A stretch of 64,000 nt of DNA from Clostridia bacterium (GTDB lineage Bacteria > Bacillota > Clostridia > Lachnospirales > Anaerotignaceae): contig CAJTDC010000001.1 of assembly GCA_910575055.1 (NCBI GenBank), positions 124,001 through 188,000 of the forward strand, written 5' to 3'. A program made the position numbers and the translations under genes. Shown here in pieces: positions 38,888 through 47,698 of this stretch; the stretch's first letter is position 1; each line of letters opens with the position of its first letter. The notes beneath the pieces were generated by a model. The model had not been told where the DNA came from. It worked only from the letters and a program-made list of their open reading frames with translations, and did no database searches.

Positions 38888-38891
38888 TTTT

Positions 38892-39833
38892 TTAGTCCTC
38901 TACAATAGGAGGAATTTGAGATAATAAATTGTCTACATCTTCAAATATAGCACTTTTTGTTGTACCTAAATTACTTGCTGTTTTAATATGTTCTTGCACA
39001 TATTGATAACGTTCATTGATTTTATCAAAAAAACTACATACTGTTGTTAGTGCTATTTGTGACTCTTCTATTACTGTTGAAATATCTGACTGTACAGAAG
39101 CTGCTCCTTCTGCTGCTTGTGTAATTTTATCAAATGTTTCATATGTTTTTTGTACTTTTCCTGTTCCTTCCATTAATGTATTTTGAGATATTTTAATATT
39201 TTCATTCAATTCTTTTGTACCATTTTCTACCGCTTTTACACTAGCATCTACATCTGTGGCAAGCATTTTAATGCCATCTGCTAATGTTCGTACCTCTGTT
39301 GCTACTACAGCAAATCCTTTTCCCTGCTCTCCTGCTCTGGCTGCCTCAATAGAAGCATTAATAGCTAATATATTTGTTTGGTCTGCTATGGACTCTATTT
39401 TTTCCATACATTGCTTTATTTTTTCCATATCCTGCTGCAAACGATTAAATATAGCGTCCATCTCTCCGAAATTTGTTTCCAAATTAATAGATATATTTTT
39501 TAAATTTTCTACTTCTCCTTCTGCCTCTTTCACAGAACTCGAAATATCTCCTTTTACTGATATAAAACCATCAGATGCCTGACTGATACGATGAAAATTT
39601 TGTTCAAAATTTTGCAGTTTCGTTTGAAATTGTCCTGCTTCTTGTAAAACTTCATCAAAAGAATGACTTACCATATTTAATTCAAAAAGAGAAGAAACTT
39701 CTTTTTGTACTAAATCTTTTTGATAGCCTTGCAAACTTTTTATAATATGAAGTATTGAATGTGACTTTTTCCCTATTGGCTGTTTTTGTTCTACATTATT
39801 ACTTTCTTTCTTTTGCTTTCTTCTTAAAAACAT
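38892..39833 (-). CDS. Soluble methyl-accepting chemotaxis transducer
   Basis: A 313-residue protein consisting almost only of an MCP signalling domain. The hairpin tip at about 148-186 ([41 protein letters not shown] in two halves around Gly) is canonical and should bind CheA/CheW. No membrane helix, HAMP or ligand-binding domain is present; the first 40 residues are basic. It starts 12 bases after the FIST gene ends, so the FIST protein is the likely sensor partner. C-terminal residues show no CheR-binding pentapeptide. Confidence 0.93.
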   Translation of the reverse strand: MFLRRKQKKESNNVEQKQPIGKKSHSILHIIKSLQGYQKDLVQKEVSSLFELNMVSHSFDEVLQEAGQFQTKLQNFEQNFHRISQASDGFISVKGDISSSVKEAEGEVENLKNISINLETNFGEMDAIFNRLQQDMEKIKQCMEKIESIADQTNILAINASIEAARAGEQGKGFAVVATEVRTLADGIKMLATDVDASVKAVENGTKELNENIKISQNTLMEGTGKVQKTYETFDKITQAAEGAASVQSDISTVIEESQIALTTVCSFFDKINERYQYVQEHIKTASNLGTTKSAIFEDVDNLLSQIPPIVED

Positions 39834-39845
39834 AACTCCACCCCT

Positions 39846-40901
39846 TTATTCAAACACAACACACGACATAGACTGATTTACAAATTGATTGTTATAATGT
39901 TCTCCATATCCTATAAATCCTGCGTGACTTCCTAATATTGCCATATCATTCAAATACTGTTTCATATAATTACTTTGACTAAATAATTTATATCGAAACA
40001 GACAGTTTACAGAAAATACTGCTGATGGTCTTTTAAAATCATTTTGTATTTTTTGTATGGTTTCTTTTACAATCGCTTTATAATCTCCCAATTCTAATAA
40101 TACAAGTACATCAGAGTCATTTACTTGTCTAAAACACGCCAATGCTTCTCCTTGTATGTCTTTTATAGACACAATACACGTTTCATCTCCATTTATTTTA
40201 CCAAAAGGATTTTTAAATGTTTGTGTCAATATTTGTTTTTCTGTAATATGAAGTATATCTTGATATACTTTTTTAGCTGGACGTCCATTTAATGCTCCTA
40301 ATATATATTTTGATTTATCTGTTTTGGAAGCAATAAATCTATAATTTTTCATTTTTCTATAAATATTTTCTTTATATGCTTTCACCCTTCCATTTTTATT
40401 TTTAATTAAGGCATATGCTACACCATCTTCATAAACTCTACCGTTTACAGATACTTTTCCAGCATCGCCTGTGCCCCCTACAAGAGAGATGCCCAAAGGT
40501 TTCAAAACAGTACACATTGTGGTTAACACACAAGCATCATTTCCAGAACAAAAATCAATACAAATAGTATCCTTCTTATCAGCATTAACCTCTTTTATAT
40601 CTTTCTGTAATCTTTCAATATATCTTGCAGGCATTACAGATACTTTTTCAAGTACATTTGCTACAGCATTGATGCCATCATAAAAAGCAATAATGCCAAC
40701 GCCTGTTTCTTCTACTTTTCTTCCGTAACTCATACCAATACAGCCAATACTTGGCACTCGGGGATACATATGCTCTAATTCTTTTACATGAGCATCAAAC
40801 TGTTTCTGATTAGATAATAACATAATAAATGATGGTTCGTGCAATCCTTTTGCCGCTTCTTTTAAATCTCCTCGGTGGCTGTTTCCAAAAAATTGCTTCA
40901 T
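39846..40901 (-). CDS. FIST-domain sensory protein
   Basis: A 351-residue soluble protein with FIST N (about 20-190) and FIST C (about 200-345) domains. Seen features are the IGCIGMSYG strand-turn, the GISLVGGTGDAG block and the late NCLFRY/GYGEHY region. FIST domains are predicted to bind small ligands such as amino acids in signal transduction. The gene lies 12 bases before the soluble transducer on one transcript, with a promoter directly upstream, so a two-protein chemoreceptor is likely. A CTCCTCTC-complement (GAGAGGAG) ribosome site precedes the ATG. Confidence 0.88.
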   Translation of the reverse strand: MKQFFGNSHRGDLKEAAKGLHEPSFIMLLSNQKQFDAHVKELEHMYPRVPSIGCIGMSYGRKVEETGVGIIAFYDGINAVANVLEKVSVMPARYIERLQKDIKEVNADKKDTICIDFCSGNDACVLTTMCTVLKPLGISLVGGTGDAGKVSVNGRVYEDGVAYALIKNKNGRVKAYKENIYRKMKNYRFIASKTDKSKYILGALNGRPAKKVYQDILHITEKQILTQTFKNPFGKINGDETCIVSIKDIQGEALACFRQVNDSDVLVLLELGDYKAIVKETIQKIQNDFKRPSAVFSVNCLFRYKLFSQSNYMKQYLNDMAILGSHAGFIGYGEHYNNQFVNQSMSCVVFE

Positions 40902-40947
40902 TTTGGTGCTCCTCTCTTTTGTGCTATTTATTTACTATATTTTTATT

Positions 40948-40977
40948 ATTATACTTCAATACCATATATCACTTCAA
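40948..40977 (-). promoter_or_regulatory. Sigma-A-like promoter of the FIST-transducer operon
   Basis: Minus strand: TTGAAG (40977-40972), 18 bases, TATAAT (40953-40948), about 47 bases before the FIST start. The match to consensus is good, with a slightly long spacer. Confidence 0.7.
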
Positions 40978-40997
40978 CTAAAATTTTTTGAAACAAA

Positions 40998-41026
40998 AAA
41001 AGGAATTTTTTCATTCCTTTTTTTGG
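40998..41026 (-). terminator. Terminator of the DUF5684 gene
   Basis: AAAAGGAAT...ATTCCTTTTTTT stem on the minus strand, about 70 bases past the DUF5684 stop, separating it from the FIST promoter. Confidence 0.85.
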
Positions 41027-41093
41027 TAAATCTCTATTTGTTTTACAAAATAATATGTAATTTTAGTTTTTATATTTGATTTATTACATTTGT

Positions 41094-41453
41094 TTATCTT
41101 TGATAGGTAGCACTACCAAAGCCTAATACCATATAAAATATTCCAGGCAAAAATGCTATTCCTAATCCAAACAATATGCCTTTACCAAATGCTTGTGCCA
41201 TTTTTATACCCAGTATAATATTCAAAATAAAATTTACAACTGGTATAATTAAAAGTACAAAAATCCAACCAGTACCTAAACCAATTTTATACAATTTATA
41301 AAAATTCAAAAACGGTACAATGGACGCCCAACCAGGTTCTCCTGCTTTTTCAAATGTTTTCCATACACCCGCTATTGCAAATACAACATACGCAATTATA
41401 ATACCTATAAATACCATATCAAAAATAATAAAGCCAACATCACTACTTGTCAT
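41094..41453 (-). CDS. DUF5684 family small membrane protein
   Basis: A 119-residue protein with about four membrane helices. The family pattern GWASIVPFLNFYKLYKIGLG, IPVVNFILNIILGIKMAQAFGKG and FGSATYQR is recognisable from memory as DUF5684, whose function is unknown; members occur often in signal-peptidase-linked or cell-envelope contexts. It is tandem with a second copy (41581-42045) that shares the same blocks. AGGGGAGG lies 9 bases before the ATG. Confidence 0.8.
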   Translation of the reverse strand: MTSSDVGFIIFDMVFIGIIIAYVVFAIAGVWKTFEKAGEPGWASIVPFLNFYKLYKIGLGTGWIFVLLIIPVVNFILNIILGIKMAQAFGKGILFGLGIAFLPGIFYMVLGFGSATYQR

Positions 41454-41580
41454 AATAAAATACCTCCCCTAATTTTTATTAATTTTAACATATATTGTCT
41501 ACATTAGTATATATTTGTCTATTGCAGTTGTCAATCATTTTATTTATAATATTAGTAATCTGTTTTTATATACTTATTTG

Positions 41581-42045
41581 TCAAAAATCTTCGTTTTTTT
41601 CTATTTGATTTTTTTGCACGAAATAAGTAGATTTTCCAAATCCTAATATTATATAAAATAGAAAAGGAAAATAGGATAATACTGCTCCAAATACTTCATT
41701 TTTCCCAAATGCCTCCGCAAGTTTTGCACCAAACACTACCCTCACAATAATATTTGCAAATGGTATCATACCCAACAGAAAAAACCATCCACTACCAAAA
41801 GCAATTTGATACAATTTATAATAATTATAAAATGGTATCAAAGCAATACAACCCAATTTTCCCGCTTTTTCAAATGTTTTCCACATACCCAATAGTAAAA
41901 ACAATATCATTACTGTAACAACAGTGATATTCTCAAAACGAGAAATAATAAACGCAATATCTGGATTTACTATATTCAATAAGAAGCTTACAACATCTGC
42001 GTCCATATTTTCAAAAGCGGTAGACAACATATCACTATCAAACAT
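41581..42045 (-). CDS. DUF5684 family small membrane protein (paralogue)
   Basis: A 154-residue paralogue of the neighbouring gene, with a longer N-terminus. It keeps the WKTFEKAGKLGCIALIPFYN, IPFANIIVRVVFG and AEAFGKNE blocks and ends in a charged Gln/Lys/Glu tail. GGGGAGG 9 bases upstream supports the ATG at 42045 rather than the longer open frame. Whether it is co-transcribed with the 41094 gene is unclear; the gap is 127 bases and carries no clear terminator. Confidence 0.78.
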   Translation of the reverse strand: MFDSDMLSTAFENMDADVVSFLLNIVNPDIAFIISRFENITVVTVMILFLLLGMWKTFEKAGKLGCIALIPFYNYYKLYQIAFGSGWFFLLGMIPFANIIVRVVFGAKLAEAFGKNEVFGAVLSYFPFLFYIILGFGKSTYFVQKNQIEKNEDF

Positions 42046-42159
42046 AACAACATACCTCCCCTCTATCATATTGTCAAATAAAGTATATATCTGCCTACTA
42101 CATCTGTCAAGTATTCTGATTATGATATTAGTAATATATTTTTACACAATACTATTATA

Positions 42160-42575
42160 TCAATCATTTATTGCCTCAATTCCCTGCTTTTTCAATTCCT
42201 CCAAATTTTTACGCATTTTTTCAAGCATATCCTCAGTATGTCCCTGCCAATGTAAAACTTCATCTATTACACGTAAAGGATATTTACTACGATATGATTT
42301 TGTAGGATTTCCTTTAAATTTTTTATCTGTCAAATTAGGGTCATCTTCAAAATCTCCTGTAGGTTCTATAATATAAATTCTACCTAACATATCTCCTTGT
42401 GCAAGTTCTGCTCCCCAAACTGCTGCCTCCATTGTAGCAGAAAAATATACAAAATTTGCTTTTTTTTCCCATAATTAGAATGATACCCTATTTTAATTAA
42501 ATCACCCTTTTTTAAATCAGCTTTTGTACCGTGATAATAAATTGTTTTGTTATTATTTACTGATGTTTTATTCAT
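42160..42575 (-). pseudogene. arr: Frameshifted rifampin ADP-ribosyltransferase (Arr)
   Basis: Two overlapping frames together make one Arr-like protein of about 138 residues. The first (42575 to about 42468) reads through YYHGTKADLKKGDLIKIGY. The second (about 42460 to 42160) reads ANFVYFSATMEAAVWGAELA, then IYIIEPTGDFEDDPNLTDKKF and the Arr C-terminus. The join falls in an 8-base homopolymer (T8 at 42460-42467 on the plus strand); nine bases would restore the frame exactly. Arr uses NAD to inactivate rifampin. A full ribosome site (AAGGAGG) precedes the ATG. It is either a recent single-base loss, a phase-variable tract or a sequencing error. Confidence 0.88.
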
Positions 42576-42698
42576 TTTTTCTCCTCCTTTATTTTTTAAT
42601 AGTGCTATTTTACAGTTTTATATATCAATACAAGTCTTGTACATTATCGAAATTTATATTATACTATTAATAGAAGCAATAACTACTTTATTAATAAA

Positions 42699-42736
42699 CA
42701 AAAAAGTAGAATGTTTTATATTCATTCTACTTTTTA
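42699..42736 (-). terminator. Terminator of lepA
   Basis: AAAAAGTAGAAT...ATTCTACTTTTT stem on the minus strand, about 15 bases past the lepA stop. Confidence 0.85.
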
Positions 42737-42751
42737 AAATAAAAATTGATT

Positions 42752-44566
42752 TTATTCTTCTTCTAATTTTAGTACGCTCATAAATGCTTGTTGAGGTACT
42801 TCTACATTTCCTATTTGTCTCATTCTCTTTTTGCCTTCTTTTTGTTTTTCAAGCAATTTTCTCTTTCTACTAATGTCACCACCATAACATTTTGCTAAAA
42901 CATCTTTTCTCATAGCACTAACCGTTTCTCTTGCCACAATTTTACTACCTATGCCTGCCTGTATTGGTATTTCGAAAAGTTGTCTAGGGATTTCTTTTTT
43001 AAGTTTTTCACATATTTTTCTGCCTCTTTCTATAGAAGTAGATTTATGAACAATAAAAGAAAGTGCATCAACAACTTCTCTATTTACCAATATATCTAAT
43101 TTTACAAGTTCACTTTGTTTATATCCTATTAGGCTATAGTCAAATGAAGCATAACCTCTGCTTCTGGATTTTAACACATCAAAAAAGTCATATATAATTT
43201 CATTCAAAGGCATTTCATACAACAACATTGCTCTACTTTCATCTAAATATTCTGTACTAATATATTCTCCTCGTCTTTGTTGACACAATTTCATAATTGC
43301 ACCAATATATTCTTTAGGAAGCATAATTTCCGCTTTTACAATAGGTTCTTCCATATGTTCTATTTTAGCAGGGTCTGGCATATTACTTGGATTTGATATT
43401 TCCATTTCTGTGCCATCTGTCAAAAACAATTTATAAATAACACTTGGTGCTGTTGTTACCAAATCTAAATTATACTCTCTTTCTAATCTTTCCTGTACAA
43501 TTTCTAAATGGAGTAGTCCCAAAAATCCACATCGAAAACCAAATCCTAATGCTACTGATGTTTCAGGTTCAAAAAACAATGCTGCATCATTGAGTTGCAA
43601 TTTCTCAAGTGCTTCTCTCAAATCAGGATATTTTGCACCATCTGCTGGAAACAATCCACAGTATACCATAGGATTGACTTTTTTATATCCTGGTAATGCT
43701 TCCGCTGTAGGGTTGTCCGCTTCTGTTACAGTATCCCCTACACGTGTATCTGCAACATTTTTAATGCTTGCTGTAAAATAGCCTACCATACCTGCCTCTA
43801 ATACATCTGTTGGTATAAATCTTCCTGCTCCAAATACACCTACTTCTACTACATCAAATTCTTTTTCTGTTGCCATCATTTTTACTTTTGTACCCTTTTT
43901 TATTGCACCATCAAACACTCTCATAATAACAATAACGCCTTTATATTGGTCATACACAGAGTCAAATACCAATGCTTTTAAAGGAGCATTTCTTTCACCA
44001 GAAGGTGCTGGAATATCTGTTACAATTTTTTCAAGAACTTGCTCTATATTGATACCATTCTTTGCAGAAATCATAGGAGCATCTTGTGCAAATATTCCTA
44101 TAATATCCTCAATTTCTTGTTTTGCTAATTCTGGATTGGCACTAGGCAAGTCAATTTTATTAATTACTGGCAATATTTCTAAATCATTATCTAAAGCTAA
44201 ATATACATTTGCTAAAGTTTGTGCTTCGATACCTTGTGCAGCATCTACAATCAATACTGCTCCTTCACAAGCGGCAAGGCTTCTTGAAACTTCATAATTA
44301 AAGTCAACGTGTCCTGGTGTATCAATTAAATTAAATACATATTCCTCTCCATCATTTGCTTTATATACCAAACGCACTGCCTGTGCTTTTATCGTAATAC
44401 CTCTTTCTCTTTCTAAATCCATATTATCAAGCACTTGCTCCTGCATTTCTCTTTCTGTTAATAATCCTGTTTTTTGTATTAATCTGTCTGCTAATGTAGA
44501 TTTGCCATGGTCTATATGGGCAACAATACAAAAATTTCTAATATTTTTTTGTGCTGTAGAAGACAT
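42752..44566 (-). CDS. lepA: Elongation factor 4 (LepA)
   Basis: A 604-residue translational GTPase that acts on stalled or misassembled ribosomes. The G1 motif AHIDHGKST (about 16-24), the switch block [27 protein letters not shown] and the LepA-specific C-terminal domain ([36 protein letters not shown]) are all present. Length is standard. The GAAGGAG-type site precedes the ATG. It is monocistronic here, with its own terminator. Confidence 0.98.
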   Translation of the reverse strand: MSSTAQKNIRNFCIVAHIDHGKSTLADRLIQKTGLLTEREMQEQVLDNMDLERERGITIKAQAVRLVYKANDGEEYVFNLIDTPGHVDFNYEVSRSLAACEGAVLIVDAAQGIEAQTLANVYLALDNDLEILPVINKIDLPSANPELAKQEIEDIIGIFAQDAPMISAKNGINIEQVLEKIVTDIPAPSGERNAPLKALVFDSVYDQYKGVIVIMRVFDGAIKKGTKVKMMATEKEFDVVEVGVFGAGRFIPTDVLEAGMVGYFTASIKNVADTRVGDTVTEADNPTAEALPGYKKVNPMVYCGLFPADGAKYPDLREALEKLQLNDAALFFEPETSVALGFGFRCGFLGLLHLEIVQERLEREYNLDLVTTAPSVIYKLFLTDGTEMEISNPSNMPDPAKIEHMEEPIVKAEIMLPKEYIGAIMKLCQQRRGEYISTEYLDESRAMLLYEMPLNEIIYDFFDVLKSRSRGYASFDYSLIGYKQSELVKLDILVNREVVDALSFIVHKSTSIERGRKICEKLKKEIPRQLFEIPIQAGIGSKIVARETVSAMRKDVLAKCYGGDISRKRKLLEKQKEGKKRMRQIGNVEVPQQAFMSVLKLEEE

Positions 44567-44660
44567 AAATCTTCTCCTTTCTGTTTACTTTAATTTACAA
44601 TATGATATGATTATACCACAGCAATATAAATAAAGTAAATATTTGCACAAAAACATTGTA

Positions 44661-45038
44661 TTAATGCGAATAAGGAAGACTTTCTTTTATAAAAAAATTT
44701 GTTTTTGTTTCTACTACTGCATCCGTATTTTGTATTTGTTTTTGTTCACTATGATAATGTAATATCATAATGCCTTTTATCAATATCACCGCCAAAAATA
44801 ATACAATGATTATATATTTTAATTTTATATTGTTATGATATACTTTGTTTTTATGCTTTTTGGTTATTGTTTTAGCAGTATGGTGTGCAAAAACAGTTTG
44901 TTTTTTATGAGAATAGTTTGTTCTTTTTAAAATATTTTTTTGATTTCTTTTTTTGGAAATCCCCTTTTTTATCATTCTATTATTATTTTTCTGTAGTAGT
45001 TTTGGCAACTTTATTTTAATTACTTTATATATTCCCAA
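44661..45038 (-). CDS. Small basic single-pass membrane protein, unknown function
   Basis: A 125-residue protein, unrecognised. A strongly basic cytoplasmic half (about 1-70, many Lys/Arg/His) leads into one membrane helix (about 73-92) and a short extracytoplasmic tail. The start is TTG with GGGGGAG 5 bases upstream, and an in-frame alternative is not obvious. It lies 57 bases downstream of an intrinsic terminator that closes the C-rich structured locus, so that locus could be its leader. The sequence is A+T-rich like its surroundings; it could be a fast-evolving divisome or envelope gene. Confidence 0.6.
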   Translation of the reverse strand: MGIYKVIKIKLPKLLQKNNNRMIKKGISKKRNQKNILKRTNYSHKKQTVFAHHTAKTITKKHKNKVYHNNIKLKYIIIVLFLAVILIKGIMILHYHSEQKQIQNTDAVVETKTNFFIKESLPYSH

Positions 45039-45094
45039 AGCAACTCCCCCTTTATAGCAGTATATGCAACAGCAAAGTTTAAAAACACTACATT

Positions 45095-45234
45095 AAAAAC
45101 GGCTGATGAGGGGTTCATCAGCCGCAAGAGAGGGGGGTAATAATTATGTTGACAGTGCTCTAAGTGTGAGGAGGAGAGCCTGTCATATTGTCAAACTTTT
45201 CAAATATATAGTCATTCAGCTTTAGGAAAAGCTG
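45095..45234 (-). ncRNA. Candidate structured small RNA or leader with C-rich loops (part A)
   Basis: Read on the minus strand, three hairpins follow one another. CAGCTTT-TCCT-AAAGCTG (45234-45217) comes first. A 10-bp stem GACAG/GCTCT with a CCTCCTCACAC-type loop (45185-45150) is next. Last is a 10-bp terminator stem CGGCTGATGA-ACCCC-TCATCAGCCG (45124-45100) followed by TTTTT. Between the last two lies the unpaired linker ACCCCCCTCTCTTGC. The exposed CCTCC and CCCCCCTCTC blocks could pair with ribosome sites, as in C-rich Firmicute sRNAs. No coding frame exists on either strand. Confidence 0.45.
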
Positions 45235-45407
45235 ATACAAAGCAATTTTTAATCATTTCACAAAAAAATATTTTTTTATTTTTTTGTGTTTTTTCTTTTT
45301 TTATCTGTACATTATTCATATCTATAATTTCGCCACTATAAATTTCCAATATCTCTAATTTCTTTTTTGTCATTTTTAATGCCTTCTTTAAAAATAATAT
45401 TCATTAA
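45235..45407. other. A+T-rich spacer inside the structured locus
   Basis: About 170 bases with no frame and no clear stem. It would join the two structured parts if the locus is one transcript, or hold a promoter if there are two. Confidence 0.4.
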
Positions 45408-45496
45408 GGGGGGCGTATCTCCCTTGGGGCGGGGAGATACGATTATTTCAGAAGCCAGAGAGGGGTGCTTGTTCTTTTTCTCTTAACTTCTGAAAT
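45408..45496 (-). ncRNA. Candidate structured small RNA or leader with C-rich loops (part B)
   Basis: On the minus strand a 10-bp stem ATTTCAGAAG/CTTCTGAAAT (45496-45445) encloses a loop containing CACCCCTCTCTGG. It is followed by a 10-bp stem CGTATCTCCC/GGGAGATACG (45441-45414) with a C-rich loop and a trailing CCCCCC. The CCCCTCTCT block is shared with part A. No open frame overlaps. Part B lacks an obvious terminator of its own. Confidence 0.4.
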
Positions 45497-45590
45497 CAGT
45501 ATACTGGAAAAATATGTCCATTTTATGAATAAATACTTAATAAATTCTTAACCGTTATTAAAAAAAACCTAATTTTAAAGTATATAATTT

Positions 45591-45644
45591 ATAAAATAGT
45601 AAAGACCTCTATTCCTGTTGGAATAGAGGTCTTTACTATTTTAT
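45591..45644. terminator. Very long bidirectional terminator palindrome downstream of the second alsT
   Basis: A perfect 24-bp stem (ATAAAATAGTAAAGACCTCT... and its complement) with a 6-base loop CTGTTG. It ends the minus-strand symporter transcript 15 bases past the stop, and can also stop plus-strand transcription. Confidence 0.9.
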
Positions 45645-45658
45645 AAAAAGGAATTTTA

Positions 45659-47047
45659 TTATTTATTATCAATTACTTTAATTTCATCATCAGTAAAGCC
45701 GTCCAAGTTATCATCCCAAAGATATTTTTTCGTTTCAGAAACAATAACACCGCTTAATCCCAACAATGCAATACAGTTTGGCCACGCCATCAAACCATTC
45801 AATATGTCGGCAATCAACCATACCAAGTCAAGAGCTGTTACACAACCAATAAATACTACGATTGTCCAGCAAATTCTGAAAGGCATAAGTGCTTTTTTAC
45901 CTACAAGATATTCCCAACATTTTTCACCATAATAAGACCAGCCAAGTATTGTTGACCATGCAAATGTAATTAAACCGATTGTTAATACAATAGGTCCAAC
46001 GCCTTTGATTGCATCAAATGCGTGTGTTGTTAAGTCGCCACCTGTAAATAAACTACCTGTTGCAGGATTAATTGCAGCTTCAGGATTTTTAATAATTGTA
46101 GAAACAAGTACAAGGCCTGTCATAGCACAAACAACGATAGTATCCCAGAATACACCAGACATAGAAACCAATGCTTGACGAACAGGGTTTCTTGTTTGAG
46201 CTGCTGCGTCTGCGATAGGAGCAGAACCTAAACCAGACTCATTTGTAAACAAACCACGAGATACACCAGCACGAAGTGCTATCATTAAGCCGCCGCCCAT
46301 AAGACCGCCAGCAATCGCTTGTTCTGAAAATGCACTACTTATAATTAATGCAACTGCTTTGCCCATATAAGGACCATTAATAACGCAGATAATAATACAA
46401 CCAAGTATGTATAAACCAGCCATTAAAGGAACTAATTTTTCACAAACTTTTGCTATAGATTGTACACCACCAAGTATAACACAACCAGTACCTACTGTTA
46501 AAACAATACCTGTGATATATGGAGATACACCAAAGTTGCTTTGTACCATTGTAGAAATGGAATTACCTTGTGTCATATTACCAATACCAAAACAAGCAAT
46601 ACCTGCAAATACTGCAAATGCTACACCAAGCCATTTTTGTTTTAAACCATTTTCCAGAGCATACATAGGGCCACCTAACATCATACCATCAGATGTTTTC
46701 ACTCTGTATTTTACTGCTAAAAGACCTTCGCCATATTTTGTTGCCATACCAAACAAACCGGTCAACCAGCACCAGAATACTGCACCTGGGCCACCTGCTG
46801 CAATCGCTGTTGCTACACCAACGATATTACCAGTACCAATTGTTGCTGCAAGTGCTGTTGCAAGTGCTGCAAAAGAACTAACGTCGCCGCTTGCCTCTGC
46901 GTCAGGTGTAACAGACAATTTAATTGCTTTAAGTGTACTTGCCTGTATAAATCTTGTGCGGAATGTTAAAAATAAGTGTGTTACTACCAAAAGTATCAGC
47001 ATAGGAGCACCCCAGAGCACGTTATAAATACTTTGTAGTATTGCCAT
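45659..47047 (-). CDS. Alanine/glycine:cation symporter (AlsT/AgcS family), second copy
   Basis: A 462-residue paralogue of the symporter at 37398-38813. It shares ATIGTGNIVGVATAIAAGGP, GNMTQGNSIS, GVSRGLFTNESGLGSAPIAD and the WSTILGWSYYGEKCWEYLVG block, and about ten membrane helices. It differs in the ten residues before the central loop (EAAINPATGSLFTGGD) and lacks the first 9 residues. Base composition is less A+T-rich than its neighbours in the conserved helices. GGGGGAAA precedes the ATG. Confidence 0.92.
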   Translation of the reverse strand: MAILQSIYNVLWGAPMLILLVVTHLFLTFRTRFIQASTLKAIKLSVTPDAEASGDVSSFAALATALAATIGTGNIVGVATAIAAGGPGAVFWCWLTGLFGMATKYGEGLLAVKYRVKTSDGMMLGGPMYALENGLKQKWLGVAFAVFAGIACFGIGNMTQGNSISTMVQSNFGVSPYITGIVLTVGTGCVILGGVQSIAKVCEKLVPLMAGLYILGCIIICVINGPYMGKAVALIISSAFSEQAIAGGLMGGGLMIALRAGVSRGLFTNESGLGSAPIADAAAQTRNPVRQALVSMSGVFWDTIVVCAMTGLVLVSTIIKNPEAAINPATGSLFTGGDLTTHAFDAIKGVGPIVLTIGLITFAWSTILGWSYYGEKCWEYLVGKKALMPFRICWTIVVFIGCVTALDLVWLIADILNGLMAWPNCIALLGLSGVIVSETKKYLWDDNLDGFTDDEIKVIDNK

Positions 47048-47698
47048 AAGTATTTCCCCCTTTTCATTATGATTACAACGTTAACATTAGTTTTATTTTG
47101 AAAGCATTTCATACAGCATTTTTTATAATAGAAATATAATTCATTATAGCGAAATCAGCAGACACACAGCATTCATAAATACTATAGTGCAAATCTACTA
47201 CTGTTTATGTAATTTTTCATAACTCCTTTCATCTGTTGGTATGCTATCTGTATCAAATGTCCAAAATATTATAACTAATTATTATTTTAATTGTCTTTTT
47301 TGATTTTGCAAGCATAATTTTTTGTTAATTTTATGTTTTACAGCATACAAAATGAACAATAATAAAATTATTTTACATTTTTTATTATTGATTTTTTCTA
47401 TTTTGACATTATTTATTCAAAAATAATATCATTTTTGAAGTAAAATCGTATTTTTAAAAATGTTTTATTCTCCTTGATTTTAAAGCAATTTCGTTTTACT
47501 ATGCTATAATGTCATACAAATTGTAATAAAATTTATTTTATTTACATTATTTTATTTTATATTTGTATTTGGCTGAACTTTTTTATTGCGAATGAAATAA
47601 ATAGATAAATTTTTTCTATTTTCTTAACAGTTTCTTAACGCTTTCTTAACGAAAAATAGATACAACACTTAAAATTTATATACTTGCCAAACACATTG
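47048..47698. other. Long gene-free stretch upstream of the second alsT
   Basis: About 650 A+T-rich bases between the symporter start and the cwlD stop. No coding frame or riboswitch was recognised. The only clear structure is a triple direct repeat at 47621-47651. Confidence 0.6.
47621..47651 (+). promoter_or_regulatory. Three CTTAAC repeats spaced 11 bp, candidate response-regulator site
   Basis: CTTAAC occurs at 47623-47628, 47634-47639 and 47645-47650, each 11 bp apart, reading TTAACA-N5-TTAACG-N5-TTAACG. This matches the layout of OmpR/PhoP-type sites (one helical turn). A TATACT hexamer follows at 47679-47684. The target gene is not evident; plus-strand transcription would run antisense into cwlD. 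Confidence 0.4.

Noticed and set aside
42384-42575. A separate 63-residue gene upstream of a 90-residue gene
   Set aside because: Together they make one Arr protein when one base is restored, so they are not two genes.
45147-45164. Short leader peptide (ATG TTG ACA GTG CTC TAA) after GAGGGGGG on the plus strand
   Set aside because: The G-run is on the strand opposite the terminator and C-rich loops, and a 5-codon frame alone is not evidence. It would matter only if a plus-strand transcript were found.
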